Below, piece by piece: positions 17,849 to 27,214 of a stretch of DNA of 64,000 nucleotides. Below the pieces are notes generated by a model, which was not told the origin of the DNA, ran no database searches, and was given only the letters and a program-made list of their open reading frames with translations. This stretch comes from Sphingomonas sp. Ant H11. Lineage in GTDB: Bacteria > Pseudomonadota > Alphaproteobacteria > Sphingomonadales > Sphingomonadaceae. The stretch spans positions 42,347 to 106,346 of the forward strand of contig NZ_JSBN01000007.1 of assembly GCF_000797515.1 (NCBI RefSeq). The letters run 5' to 3'. Position numbers and translations under genes: made by a program. The first letter of the stretch is position 1. Each line of letters opens with the position of its first letter.

Positions 17849-19060
17849 ATGCCCCAGATTATCGATGCCAAGGTGATCGTCACTTGCCCTGGCCGCAATT
17901 TTGTGACGCTCAAGATCGAGACCGAGAACGGCGTTTACGGTCTTGGCGACGCCACGCTCAACGGGCGCGAGCTTTCGGTCGCGAGCTATTTGACCGACCA
18001 TGTCATTCCCTTGCTGATCGGGCGCGATGCGCATCGGATCGAGGACATTTGGCAATATCTCTACAAGGGTGCCTATTGGCGGCGCGGCCCGGTGACGATG
18101 AGCGCGATCGCGGCGGTCGACACCGCCTTGTGGGACATCAAGGGCAAGATCGCCGGGCTCCCGCTCTACCAATTGCTCGGTGGTGCGAGCCGGGATGGCG
18201 TGATGGTCTATGGCCATGCCAATGGCGTCTCGATCGATGAGACAGTCGAGGTCGCACGCGATTATCAGCGGCAGGGGTATAAGGCGATCCGGCTGCAATG
18301 CGGCGTGCCGGGGCTGCCCTCCACTTACGGCGTGTCGAAGGACAAGATGTTCTACGAACCTGCCGATGCCGATCTGCCGACCGAGAATCTGTGGTCGACC
18401 GAGAAATATCTGCGCGTCGTGCCCGAGCTGTTCAAGGCGGCGCGCGCGGCGCTCGGCTGGGACGTGCATCTGCTGCACGACATCCACCACCGGCTGACGC
18501 CGATCGAGGCGGGGCGGCTGGGCAAAGATCTCGAGCCGTATCGCCCGTTCTGGCTCGAGGATGCGACGCCTGCCGAGAATCAGGACGCGTTCCGCCTGAT
18601 CCGCCAGCACACCACTACGCCGCTTGCAGTGGGGGAGATCTTCAACTCGATCTGGGACGCCAAGCATCTGATCGAGAACCAGCTGATCGACTATATCCGC
18701 GCGACCGTCGTCCATGCCGGCGGCATCACGCATCTGCGTCGGATCGCGGCGCTGGCAGATCTTTACCAGATCCGCACCGGCTGCCACGGCGCGACCGATC
18801 TGTCGCCAGTGTGCATGGCGGCGGCGCTCCATTTCGATCTGTCGGTGCCCAATTTCGGCGTACAGGAATATATGCGACACACCGCCGAGACCGATGCGGT
18901 GTTCCCGCATGCCTATAGCTTCGAGCGCGGGATGATGCATCCGGGCGAGAAACCCGGCCTTGGCGTCGAGCTCGACGAAGTGCTCGCCGCGCAATACCCG
19001 TATAAGCGCGCCTATCTCCCGGTGAACCGTCTCGAAGACGGCACGATGTACAATTGGTGA
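17849..19060 (+). CDS. manD: D-mannonate dehydratase, enolase superfamily
   Basis: This 403-residue protein has the capping domain and (beta/alpha)7-barrel of the ManD/RspA group in the enolase superfamily. Diagnostic segments include the early RNFVTLKI and [26 protein letters not shown], the metal-site HDIHHRL and VGEIFNS region, and the long [12 protein letters not shown] loop. It dehydrates D-mannonate to 2-keto-3-deoxygluconate in glucuronate catabolism. Some superfamily members have low activity, so D-gluconate activity is also possible. It heads an operon with an MFS transporter (GTGA overlap), an SGNH esterase and, downstream, a GH115 alpha-glucuronidase that would supply glucuronate. 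Confidence 0.9.
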   Translation: MPQIIDAKVIVTCPGRNFVTLKIETENGVYGLGDATLNGRELSVASYLTDHVIPLLIGRDAHRIEDIWQYLYKGAYWRRGPVTMSAIAAVDTALWDIKGKIAGLPLYQLLGGASRDGVMVYGHANGVSIDETVEVARDYQRQGYKAIRLQCGVPGLPSTYGVSKDKMFYEPADADLPTENLWSTEKYLRVVPELFKAARAALGWDVHLLHDIHHRLTPIEAGRLGKDLEPYRPFWLEDATPAENQDAFRLIRQHTTTPLAVGEIFNSIWDAKHLIENQLIDYIRATVVHAGGITHLRRIAALADLYQIRTGCHGATDLSPVCMAAALHFDLSVPNFGVQEYMRHTAETDAVFPHAYSFERGMMHPGEKPGLGVELDEVLAAQYPYKRAYLPVNRLEDGTMYNW

Positions 19061-20326
19061 GCGGCCTCGCACGACCGCGCGGTAACGTCCGCTGGGTAAT
19101 TTGCGGCCTGCTGTTCGCCGCGGTCGTGCTCAGCTACGTCGATCGTCTCGTCCTGCCGGTGCTGAAACCTAGCTTGCAGGCACAATATGGCTGGAGCGAG
19201 CAAGGGTATGCCAATCTCGCAATCTGGTTCCAGGGCGCTTACGGCCTCGCTTATGTGCTGTTCGGTCGCCTGGTCGACCGCGTCGGCGCGCGGATCGGCT
19301 ATGCGCTGGCGGTGACCTTATGGACGATCGGCCACGTCGCGCACGTGCTGTTCACCAGTACGCTCGGCATGGCATTCGCGCGGGTGCCGCTCGCGATCGG
19401 CGAGGCGGGCGCGTTTCCCGCAGCCCTCGCCGCGACGGGCGAATGGTTCCCCAAATCCGAGCGCGCACTGGCGATCGGCATCTTCAACGCCGGGTCGAAC
19501 GTCGGTGCGATCGTTACCCCGCTGGTCGTGCCGGTGATCGCGGTGACCTTTGGCTGGCGGATGGCGTTCATTGCCACGGGCGCGCTGACGATCCTGTGGC
19601 TGATCGCCTGGCTTGGCTTCTATCGCCGTCCGCGCGACCATGCCTCCGTCTCGGCGGAGGAACTCGCCTGGATCGAACGCGAGCCGGCCGAGCGGGCGCG
19701 GCCGATCGCGTGGCGCAAGCTGCTCGGGCTGCGCCAGACCTGGGCCTATATGCTCGGGCGCTTCCTGATCGATCCCGTGTGGTGGACTTTCCTGTTCTGG
19801 CTGCCCGATTTCTTCAACCGGCAATACCATGTGAAGATGCTCGACTTCGGGCCGCCATTGGTCGCGGTGTATCTGCTTGCGGATGTCGGTTCGATTGGCG
19901 GCGGCTGGCTGTCGTCGCGGCTGCTGTCGCGCGGCTGGGCCACGGGCCGCGCGCGCAAGACCGCGATGTTCGCCTGTGCCCTGTTCGCGCTGCCGATCGC
20001 CTTTGCCGCGCACGCGCCAATCTGTGGACCGCAGTACTGCTGATCGGTCTCGCCTGCGCGGCGCATCAGGCTTTTCGGCCAATGTCTATGCGCTGCCGGG
20101 CGACCTGTTCCCGCGCGGGCGTGCTGGATCGGTGATCGGGCTCGGCGGGCTGACGGGTGCATTTGGCGGGATGATCATGGCGAAGTTCGCGGGGACGATT
20201 CTCGCTACGCTCGGCAGCTACCAGCCGATTTTCCTCGTCGCATCCTGCGCCTATCTGGTCGCGCTCGGCGTGATCCATGTGCTCGTTCCGCGCTACGCGC
20301 CGGTGTCGCCCGAGCAGATCGCGTGA
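19057..20326 (+). pseudogene. MFS transporter, hexuronate/aldonate type (two frameshifts)
   Basis: GTG 19057 overlaps the manD stop. The protein would be about 423 residues with 12 membrane segments, resembling anion:cation symporters of the ExuT/GarP group (YVDRLVLPVLKP, GEAGAFPAALAATGEWFPKSERALAIG). The frame shifts near 20,023 (just before NLWTAVLLIG) and near 20,073, where HQAF must continue as SANVYALPGD. Each is one missing base, the second in a T run, and restoring both gives 424 codons exactly. This may be an assembly error rather than a dead gene. Its role would be import of glucuronate, methylglucuronate or a related acid for ManD. Confidence 0.8.
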
Positions 20327-20361
20327 TGCGTCGCGCCGTTATTCCATCGGGAGACTAGCCA

Positions 20362-21582
20362 ATGATCGTCCGTTCTGTGGCCGCGATGCTCGCTCTCTCC
20401 ACCCCTGCGCTGGCCAGCGCAGCGCCTGGCCCGCGCTGTGCGACACAATGGAGCGCGAGTTGGGCGTCGTCGCAAAAGGACCCGGATCAGGCAGATACCG
20501 GGATTGCCACGAAATTGCGCGACGCGACGCTGCGCCAGACGGTGCGCCTGTCGGGCGGCGGCGCGCGGCTGCGGATCCACCTCTCCAACCTTGTCGGCAC
20601 GGCCCCGCTGACGATCGACTCGGTGCATCTCGCCCTGGCCGAGGCGAGCGGTTCGGCGCGTGTCCGTGCCGGCAGCGATCACACGCTGTCGTTTGGCGGG
20701 CTTGCGCAGGTGACGATCCCCGCCGGTGCCGAATATGTGTCGGATCCGATCCCGTTCCCGGTGCCAGATCGCACGACGCTTTCGATCAGCCTCCATCTGC
20801 CGCAGGCACCGAGCGGCGTGACCGGCCACCCCGGTTCGCGCACGAGCAGCTACGTCGCCGCCGGCAACCACGCCGCGGATGCGGAGCTCACCGGCGAACG
20901 TGTCGAGCATTGGTATTTCATATCGGGCGTCGATGTCGCCGGATGTGGTGGCACGATCGTCGCGCTCGGCGATTCGATCACCGACGGGCGTGGTGCCACG
21001 ACTGACGGTGACGATCGCTGGACCGACGTGCTCGCCGCGCGCCTGCCAGTGGGCGCGGGCCTGTCGATCGTAAATCAGGGCATCGGCGGCAATCGCGTGT
21101 TGCGCGACGGGCTCGGGCCCAACGCGCTCGCGCGGCTCGACCGCGATGTTCTGGCGCAGCCGGGCGTGCGCTATCTGATCGTACTCGAGGGGGTCAACGA
21201 TCTCGGCGTGCTGACGCGCGACCATCCCGTCCCGGAGGCCGAGCATGCAGCACTCGTCGCCGATCTCGAGCAAGGCTATCGCCAAATCGTCGCACGCGCG
21301 CACGATCGCGGGATCAAGGTGATCGGCGCGACGATCCTGCCGTTCGGCGGATCGGCTTATTATCATCCCGGCGCACCCGGCGAGGCAGACCGCGTCGCGA
21401 TCAACCGCTGGATCCGCAGCGCCGGGGTGTTCGACGCGGTGGTCGATTTCGATGCGGTCATGCGCGATCCGTCGCGTCCCGAGCGTCTCGCGCCGGCGTT
21501 CGATTCGGGCGATGGTCTGCACCCATCCCCGGCAGGCTATGCGCGGATGGGGCAGGCGGTCCCGATCGCGCTTTTCCGATGA
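20362..21582 (+). CDS. SGNH/GDSL hydrolase (esterase), exported
   Basis: The protein has 406 residues, with a signal peptide ending near ALASAAP. An N-terminal beta domain (about 25-190) precedes the SGNH domain. SGNH blocks are visible: GDSITDG (Ser), NQGIGGNR (Gly), LEGVNDLG (Asn) and DGLHPSPAGY (catalytic Asp/His). Enzymes of this layout act as acetylxylan or other carbohydrate esterases. In this operon it would remove ester groups from hemicellulose (inference). GGGAGA lies before the ATG, 35 bp after the transporter stop. Confidence 0.87.
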   Translation: MIVRSVAAMLALSTPALASAAPGPRCATQWSASWASSQKDPDQADTGIATKLRDATLRQTVRLSGGGARLRIHLSNLVGTAPLTIDSVHLALAEASGSARVRAGSDHTLSFGGLAQVTIPAGAEYVSDPIPFPVPDRTTLSISLHLPQAPSGVTGHPGSRTSSYVAAGNHAADAELTGERVEHWYFISGVDVAGCGGTIVALGDSITDGRGATTDGDDRWTDVLAARLPVGAGLSIVNQGIGGNRVLRDGLGPNALARLDRDVLAQPGVRYLIVLEGVNDLGVLTRDHPVPEAEHAALVADLEQGYRQIVARAHDRGIKVIGATILPFGGSAYYHPGAPGEADRVAINRWIRSAGVFDAVVDFDAVMRDPSRPERLAPAFDSGDGLHPSPAGYARMGQAVPIALFR

Positions 21583-21985
21583 GCCCATATGGGCGCGGGC
21601 TGGGCCAATCTCTGTCCCACCTGGCCCCAGTGCGCTTGCGGGCAGCCTGATGGGCTCTCCGCTCGCTGCTGCGCTCCAGATCGACCGCCGCAGGCCCTGC
21701 TTCGACATCGCGGTGCCATGCGGATCGCGGGCGCGGCCCTGCGATCATGCGATGCGCGACGGGGCCAAGGGGCAGGTGCCGGAGTTCGGGGAAGACGCCT
21801 GGCATCGGCGCGGGCCGTACCACATGGCAATGGTCGACGCCTCGGCCGCGCGCGGCGTGGACGGCGACAACAGTTTCGATGCCTCCGATGCCGTGCATCC
21901 GGTGCGCTTCAGTGGCGCGCAGGATGGCGGGCGGCTCGCCTTCGATCTGTCGGCGAGATCGATCGTGGTTGGACAGGTGCAATGA
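21583..21985 (+). pseudogene. Relic resembling the C-terminus of a GH51 arabinofuranosidase
   Basis: This 458-bp gap before the GH115 gene has no intact start. A frame ending at TGA 21983-21985 encodes YHMAMVDASAARGVDG, then NSFDASDAVHPVRFSG, then LAFDLSARSIVVGQVQ. These blocks resemble the end of GH51 alpha-L-arabinofuranosidases (VPAVDATASRDADG, then NTFDAPDAVKPV and a final LPARSVVV strand). The stretch normally between the first two blocks appears deleted. The family assignment rests on remembered motifs. The rest of the gap (21583 to about 21,780) holds nothing I recognise. Confidence 0.4.
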
Positions 21986-22040
21986 GGCGGAGCGGCGGGG
22001 CATGCCTCTCGGCGGCGTCGGACGAAATTCGGAGAGCAAG

Positions 22041-24506
22041 ATGAGCGGCTATTCACTTCCGGCGCTGTCCCGCCGCACATTGCTGGCTAGCGCAGGGTGG
22101 GGGGCGGCACTCGGTGCGCTTGCGGTGCCATCGTTCGCAGCGCCCATGGCGGATGCGGCCCCGGACCCGCTTACTGCATTCCGCCTGATTGCCGATTCAA
22201 AGCCTGCGACGGTCTACGTGGATGCTGATGCCGACAGCGCGGTCCGGCGTGTCGCCGCCAGCTTTGCGGACGATCTCGGGCGCGTGAGCGGGAGCCGCGC
22301 GGCGCTGATCGAAGGTCGGATCGTGGATGTTCGCGGGCCTGTCGTGATCATCGGCGTTATCGGCCAGAGCCCAGTGATCGACCAACTCATTCGCGCCGGC
22401 CGCATCGAAGCGGCCGATCTACGCGGCGAGTGGGAAGCCTTCCGCCAGATCGTCGTCGATGACCCGATGCCCGGCGTGGCGCGCGCGCTGGTGATCGTCG
22501 GCGCGGACCGGCGTGGCGCGGTGTTCGGCACCTACGATCTCTCCGCGCGGATCGGCGTGTCGCCATGGCATTGGTTCGCCGATGTACCGGTGCGCCGCCA
22601 GCGCGAGATCCTTATCCCCGCGGGCAGTCGCCGCGATCAGCCCAAGGTCAAATATCGCGGCTTCTTCATCAATGACGAGGACCCGTGCCTGTCCGGCTGG
22701 GCGATCAGGACATTCGGTGGCGTGAACGCGGCCATGTATGCGCACGTGTTCGAGTTGCTGTTGCGCATGAAGGGCAATTATCTGTGGCCCGCAATGTGGG
22801 GCAAGGCGTTCGCGGACGACGACCCCGCGAGCATGGTCCTGGCCGATGCGATGGGCGTGGTCATGGGCAATTCGCACCATGAGCCGATGCTGCGGGCGCA
22901 AGCGGAGTGGCACCGCCACCAGGACCAGGGCATCACCGGCGGACCCTGGGATTATACCAAGAACGGCGATCATCTGCGCGCCTTCTGGCGCGGTGGTATC
23001 GAACGCATGACGTCGAAAGGGGGCGGCAAGGCCTATGAGTCCGTGGTCACCGTCGGCATGCGCGGCGATGGCGACGAGGCGATGGCCGAGGGCACCGCGA
23101 CCGGGCTGTTGGAACAGGTCGTCGCCGACCAGCGCCGGATCATCGCCGAGGTTACCGGCAAACCAGCCAGCGCGACACCGCAGGTCTGGGCGCTCTACAA
23201 GGAAGTGCAGGACTATTACGACCACGGCATGAAGGTGCCGGACGACGTGACGCTGCTGTTCTCCGACGACAATTGGGGCCAGCTCCGTCGACTGCCCGAT
23301 CCAGCCGCGCCGCCGCGGTCGGGCGGCTATGGCATCTATTATCACTTCGATTATGTCGGCGGCCCGCGCAATTACAAATGGATCAACACCAATCAGATCG
23401 AAAAGGTCTGGCAGCAGATGGACCTTGCCTACCGGCACGATGTCCGCACGATCTGGATCGCCAATGTCGGCGATATCAAGCCGATGGAATACCCGCTCGC
23501 TTTCTTTCTGGCGCAGGCGTGGAACCCGGAGGCGATGACGCCCGAGGCGCTCGCCGCCTATCCGCGCGCATGGGCCACCGCAACGTTCGGGCCGGAGCAG
23601 GCCGGCGCGATCGGCGAGATGATAACAGCATACAGCCAGTATACTGCCCGCCGCAAACCCGAACTGATCGACCAGACCAGCTTTCCGTTGGGCGGGGCAA
23701 CCCCGGCGGGGCTCGACGGTGGCGAATTCGGCGCGATGGTTGCAGAATGGGACGCGCTGGAAGCGCGCATGCTGGCGGTGCGAGACCGGTTGCAGTCCGA
23801 TCAACGCGACGCATATTACCAGCTTATCGAATATCCGATCGCCGCAATGGCGAACCTCTACCGCATGTATTACGGCACCGCTTGGAATCGTCTGCTCGGA
23901 TCTAAAAATGATTCGCGCGCCAACCACTTCGCCGATCAAGTCGAAGCCGCGTTCCATCGCGACGGCGAACTGGTGCAGCGGTACCACAGCATCAACGGCG
24001 GCAAGTGGAACGGCATGATGGCGCAGGTTCACATGAACTACGTCATCTGGAACGACCCGACACAGCAGACCATGCCAAGCATCGTCCGCGTCGGTGCCGA
24101 TACGCCGAAAGATCGTCGACAGCCGGTCCCCAAATTCATCGCGCGCGCGCCCGCGCCGCCTGGAATCGTTGCGATCGAAGCCACGGCGTTCAGCCGCGTG
24201 CGCGACGGAAAGGGCTTGCGTTGGACACCGGTCGCGCATCTCGGCCGTACCGACGGTGCGATGGTTGCTCTCCCGCAGGGGCACCCCGCTACCGACGCGG
24301 AGGACAGCGTCTTTCTGGAATATGATATCGTGGTGCAACAGGCCGGGCCCGCGACCTTAGCGCTGTATCTGGTGCCGACCCTTGACGTCGCCGGGCATCA
24401 CGGCGCGCGGATCGGGGTGTCGATCGACAATCGGCCGGTCCAGATTTTGCGTGCATCGCTCGAAGCAACGGGCGGCGATCAAAATTCTGAGGCGAAGAAA
24501 CGTTAG
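22041..24506 (+). CDS. GH115 alpha-glucuronidase, exported (ends at an in-frame TAG)
   Basis: The protein has 821 residues from ATG 22041 (GGAGAG upstream) with a TAT-like leader (LSRRTLLASAGWG). It shows the GH115 core: YRGFFINDEDPCLSGW, LLRMKGNYLWPAMWGKAF, MGNSHHEPMLRAQ, DNWGQLRRLP and GIYYHFDYVGGPRNYKWINT. GH115 enzymes remove (4-O-methyl-)glucuronic acid from xylan, and some act on arabinogalactan proteins. The frame stops at TAG 24504-24506. Immediately after it the same frame continues for 55 codons (CNNVVRLSTG, GRHTIKVWR, MVVQKLVLAT) to TGA 24672-24674. That tail matches the usual GH115 C-terminus. The TAG therefore replaces what is normally Trp in KRW. The product lacks its last beta-strands unless the stop is a sequencing error. 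Confidence 0.9.
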   Translation: MSGYSLPALSRRTLLASAGWGAALGALAVPSFAAPMADAAPDPLTAFRLIADSKPATVYVDADADSAVRRVAASFADDLGRVSGSRAALIEGRIVDVRGPVVIIGVIGQSPVIDQLIRAGRIEAADLRGEWEAFRQIVVDDPMPGVARALVIVGADRRGAVFGTYDLSARIGVSPWHWFADVPVRRQREILIPAGSRRDQPKVKYRGFFINDEDPCLSGWAIRTFGGVNAAMYAHVFELLLRMKGNYLWPAMWGKAFADDDPASMVLADAMGVVMGNSHHEPMLRAQAEWHRHQDQGITGGPWDYTKNGDHLRAFWRGGIERMTSKGGGKAYESVVTVGMRGDGDEAMAEGTATGLLEQVVADQRRIIAEVTGKPASATPQVWALYKEVQDYYDHGMKVPDDVTLLFSDDNWGQLRRLPDPAAPPRSGGYGIYYHFDYVGGPRNYKWINTNQIEKVWQQMDLAYRHDVRTIWIANVGDIKPMEYPLAFFLAQAWNPEAMTPEALAAYPRAWATATFGPEQAGAIGEMITAYSQYTARRKPELIDQTSFPLGGATPAGLDGGEFGAMVAEWDALEARMLAVRDRLQSDQRDAYYQLIEYPIAAMANLYRMYYGTAWNRLLGSKNDSRANHFADQVEAAFHRDGELVQRYHSINGGKWNGMMAQVHMNYVIWNDPTQQTMPSIVRVGADTPKDRRQPVPKFIARAPAPPGIVAIEATAFSRVRDGKGLRWTPVAHLGRTDGAMVALPQGHPATDAEDSVFLEYDIVVQQAGPATLALYLVPTLDVAGHHGARIGVSIDNRPVQILRASLEATGGDQNSEAKKR

Positions 24507-24674
24507 GCCGACGCAGTGTGCAATAATGTCGTGCGGCTTTCCACTGGTCTCGGGGAACTCGGAGTCGGTCGTCACACAATCAAAGTCTGGCGGTTCGATG
24601 ATAACATGGTCGTTCAGAAGCTGGTCCTGGCGACGGTAACTGAACCACTTTCGTATCTCGGGCCTGTGTCATGA
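24507..24674 (+). pseudogene. Detached C-terminal tail of the GH115 gene
   Basis: Fifty-five codons in the same frame as the GH115 gene follow the TAG without any further stop. They encode the beta-sandwich end of the family (VVRLSTGLGELG, HTIKVWRFDDNM, VVQKLVLATV). A single base change TAG to TGG would restore an 877-residue protein of normal family length. Confidence 0.8.
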
Positions 24675-24816
24675 TATTCGTGGCGTCGGGAGTGGCTGTC
24701 GCCTGTTAGAGCGGCTTAGTGGGCTCGAAGTTGCAGCCCGCTTGCGGAAAGTTTTCACCGAGAGAATTTCGACGAGGTGGACGCTTTGCGATCGTTCGCA
24801 ACTGAGGTCGGCTGAC

Positions 24817-24926
24817 CCGTGGCGCAAGCCGCTGCAGAACGGCTTCGTCTAAAGCTTTAACGGTCGCGCGCGCGACGGGTGCCTGAACGAACAGCTGTTC
24901 CGAGCCGACTACCGTGCGCCCGCATA
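24817..24926 (+). pseudogene. IS3-family transposase (OrfB) relic
   Basis: Within the 460-bp gap 24675-25134, this stretch encodes WRKPLQNGFV, a TAA stop, then SFNGRARDGCLNEQLF and soon another stop. It matches the integrase-core end of IS3-family OrfB proteins ([25 protein letters not shown]), which includes the catalytic Glu position, here mutated to a stop. No inverted repeats were found around it. The rest of the gap shows no gene. An AT-rich patch lies at about 25,000-25,025. Confidence 0.7.
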
Positions 24927-25134
24927 GCAGCTTGGCGTCGGGAAGGGCCGGATTGTCCGGGATGGACCAGATCCACCGGTCCCGATTTCAAATCCCATCA
25001 AAATAATAGGAGTTAGTAGTTTTTCTATCAGGCATTGCGAGAAGGCGTCTTCTAGCCTGCTCAGATCAGCATCGGTCGGGCCCGGGATATCGGCGACACC
25101 GAAGCAGCTGTTGATCTGGCTGGAGGCGGTTTGC

Positions 25135-25695
25135 GTGAAGGGAGTGGAACGGGTTCTTTCAAAGGCGAGCCAAGGCTCTGGCCGGGTGCGGGCGTGGTCG
25201 CCTCGGGTGGGGTTGGTTTCGCTGGCACTGTCTGCGGCAGCGATCGCCCAGGCCGAGGGCGTGCCACCGAACGCGGCAAGCGAGACTGTGTCATGGAGCC
25301 TTGATCCCGTCGTAGCGCCCAGCGCTGCCAGCCGCGCAATTCTTACCGTTCGGGGCTCGATCCGGGAGGGCTGGCACGTTTACGGGTTGAAGCAGTCAGC
25401 CACTGGTCCAACGCCGCTCGTGGTATCCGTCGAGCAAAACGCGGTCGCGACAGCGGCGGGGCCAGTCGGCGGCAGCGCGCCCATCGTCGCGCTTGATCCA
25501 GCTTTCGGCTTCGTGACGCCATACTATGCGCGCAGTTTCAGCGTGACGGTTCCGGTGCGGTTGCGTTCGCGCCTGACGCCCGGGCGACAGGTCGTTCCGG
25601 TCAGTATCCGCTACCAATCCTGTGATGGCCGGATTTGCCTGCCGCCCAAAACGGTCCATGTGACGGTGCCGATCACCATCGCGGCGAAGTCCTGA
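25135..25695 (+). CDS. DsbD N-terminal (alpha) domain-like periplasmic protein
   Basis: This 186-residue protein starts at GTG 25135 (GGAGG about 8 nt upstream) and has an N-terminal hydrophobic segment ending near AIAQAEG. The rest is an immunoglobulin-like domain with GWHVYGL and a YQSCDGRICLPP motif, the cysteine pair of the DsbD-alpha family, which hands electrons to periplasmic acceptors. The membrane and thioredoxin domains of full DsbD are absent. It may partner with another electron source. It sits 2 bp before a cytochrome-like gene and opens the redox island. Confidence 0.82.
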   Translation: MKGVERVLSKASQGSGRVRAWSPRVGLVSLALSAAAIAQAEGVPPNAASETVSWSLDPVVAPSAASRAILTVRGSIREGWHVYGLKQSATGPTPLVVSVEQNAVATAAGPVGGSAPIVALDPAFGFVTPYYARSFSVTVPVRLRSRLTPGRQVVPVSIRYQSCDGRICLPPKTVHVTVPITIAAKS

Positions 25696-25697
25696 CC

Positions 25698-27173
25698 ATG
25701 CCTCGGTCGATCCCAGATCGGTCCGGCAAGCGCTCGGCGCGGGGCCCGGCGTTGAATGTGGTGGGTTCCTGGGGGCTCGGCCTCAGTGTGCTGGCCTTGG
25801 GCGGCACGATTGCGACGCGGTCTTTCGTCGATCCGGCCAACGCGCAAATCGCTGTCCAGAACCAAGGATATGTTCCCTATAGCGACGCTCCGATCCGGTA
25901 TCGCGACCCGGTCAACGATCCTGTCGCAGCGGCGCAACGCGCGTTGGACCAGGGCAGCGCAAAACTCTCCTACGACAAGGATCGCGGCTACCTCCCATCG
26001 GTTCTGAAGTTGCTCAAGATACCAGTAAGCTCGCAAACCCTGGTCTTCTCGAAGACAAGTTTTCAATTCACGAAGATCTCGGCCGACCATCCTCGCGCGC
26101 TTTACTATAACGATGACGTCTATGTCGGGTCGGTCCATCAGGGAAAGACCATCGAGTTGGTCTCGTTCGATCCGATGCAGGGTGCGATTTTCTATCTGCT
26201 CGACGACGTTAAATCGGACAAGCCGACTTTCAAACGCGCCGAACTCGATTGCACGCAATGCCATATCGCGGCCGGCACGCGCGGCGTGCCTGGCGTGTTG
26301 CTACGCTCGGTCTATCCCTCGCAGACCGGCAATCTCACTCCGCGCGCGCCGCAATATATCACCGATCAGAAGAGCCCGCTCAAAGAGCGATGGGGCGGCT
26401 GGTACGTCACCGGCGCGCTGGCTCCGGCAACGATGGCCAATGCCGCAACCGTTGCGGGGCCTGCCGATGTCAGCCCGGGCGCTGACAAGCCGCTGCCCAG
26501 GCTCGCTCCACTCGAAAAACCGTTCGATGCGTCCGCCTATCTCACCCGGACCAGCGATCAGGTCGCGCTGCTGGTGCTCGCGCATCAGACGCAAATGCAC
26601 AATCTGATCACACTGACCAACTACCAGACGCGGATCGCGCTCTATGCGCTCGCCCAGAACGGTGGAGCGGCCACCGCTGCATCGCTCGATGGCTTACCCG
26701 CTGCCACCCAGGACAAGATTCGGCGGCCCGCCGAACAATTGGTGCGGTATCTGCTCTTCGCTGGTGAAACGCCGCTCGGCGGACTCGACCGTCGCAAGGT
26801 GATCGCGTCGTCGGCCTTCGCGCGCGAGTTCGCGGCACAGGGCGCGCGCGATTCCAAAGGCCGGTCGCTGCGAGATTTCGATCTTCACGATCGGATCTTC
26901 CGCTACCCGTGCAGCTACCTGATCTATTCGTCGGCCTTCGACTCGATCCCGGAGCCGGCGAAGGGGTATGTCTATCATCGCCTGTTCGAGGTCCTGACCG
27001 GGCAGGAGCAGGGCGAAGATTTCGCGCGCCTGTCCCTGCAGGATCGCCGGGAAATTCTCTCCATTCTTCTTGAAACCAAGCCAGGCTTGCCGACCGAGTG
27101 GCGGACCTACGCAAGCTCCAACCGTCTGCGCGTGGCGCAGAGGGCGATGCCCGGACGAAAACCTGCGACCTGA
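25698..27173 (+). CDS. Exported c-type heme protein of unknown family
   Basis: This 491-residue protein starts at ATG 25698, 2 bp after the DsbD-alpha-like gene. It has an N-terminal membrane anchor or signal (about residues 20-45) and one heme-binding motif, CTQCH (residues 185-189), followed by RGVPGVLLRSVYPSQTG and ERWGGWYVTG. The C-terminal half is helical and rich in His/Tyr (YPCSYLIYSSAF, GYVYHRLFEVLTG). Similar proteins occur as uncharacterised cytochromes in other Proteobacteria. The function is unknown. Cotranscription with thioredoxin-like and cytochrome genes implies periplasmic electron transfer. Confidence 0.78.
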   Translation: MPRSIPDRSGKRSARGPALNVVGSWGLGLSVLALGGTIATRSFVDPANAQIAVQNQGYVPYSDAPIRYRDPVNDPVAAAQRALDQGSAKLSYDKDRGYLPSVLKLLKIPVSSQTLVFSKTSFQFTKISADHPRALYYNDDVYVGSVHQGKTIELVSFDPMQGAIFYLLDDVKSDKPTFKRAELDCTQCHIAAGTRGVPGVLLRSVYPSQTGNLTPRAPQYITDQKSPLKERWGGWYVTGALAPATMANAATVAGPADVSPGADKPLPRLAPLEKPFDASAYLTRTSDQVALLVLAHQTQMHNLITLTNYQTRIALYALAQNGGAATAASLDGLPAATQDKIRRPAEQLVRYLLFAGETPLGGLDRRKVIASSAFAREFAAQGARDSKGRSLRDFDLHDRIFRYPCSYLIYSSAFDSIPEPAKGYVYHRLFEVLTGQEQGEDFARLSLQDRREILSILLETKPGLPTEWRTYASSNRLRVAQRAMPGRKPAT

Positions 27174-27214
27174 CCTAGCGTATTCAATTTCCAGCCCAAC
27201 GATCGGAGTGTGCC

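Noticed and set aside
22041..24674. Amber codon as pyrrolysine or recoded residue in GH115
   Set aside because: No pyl genes or recoding signal are visible. The position is a Trp in the family as I recall it, so a point mutation or sequencing error is simpler.
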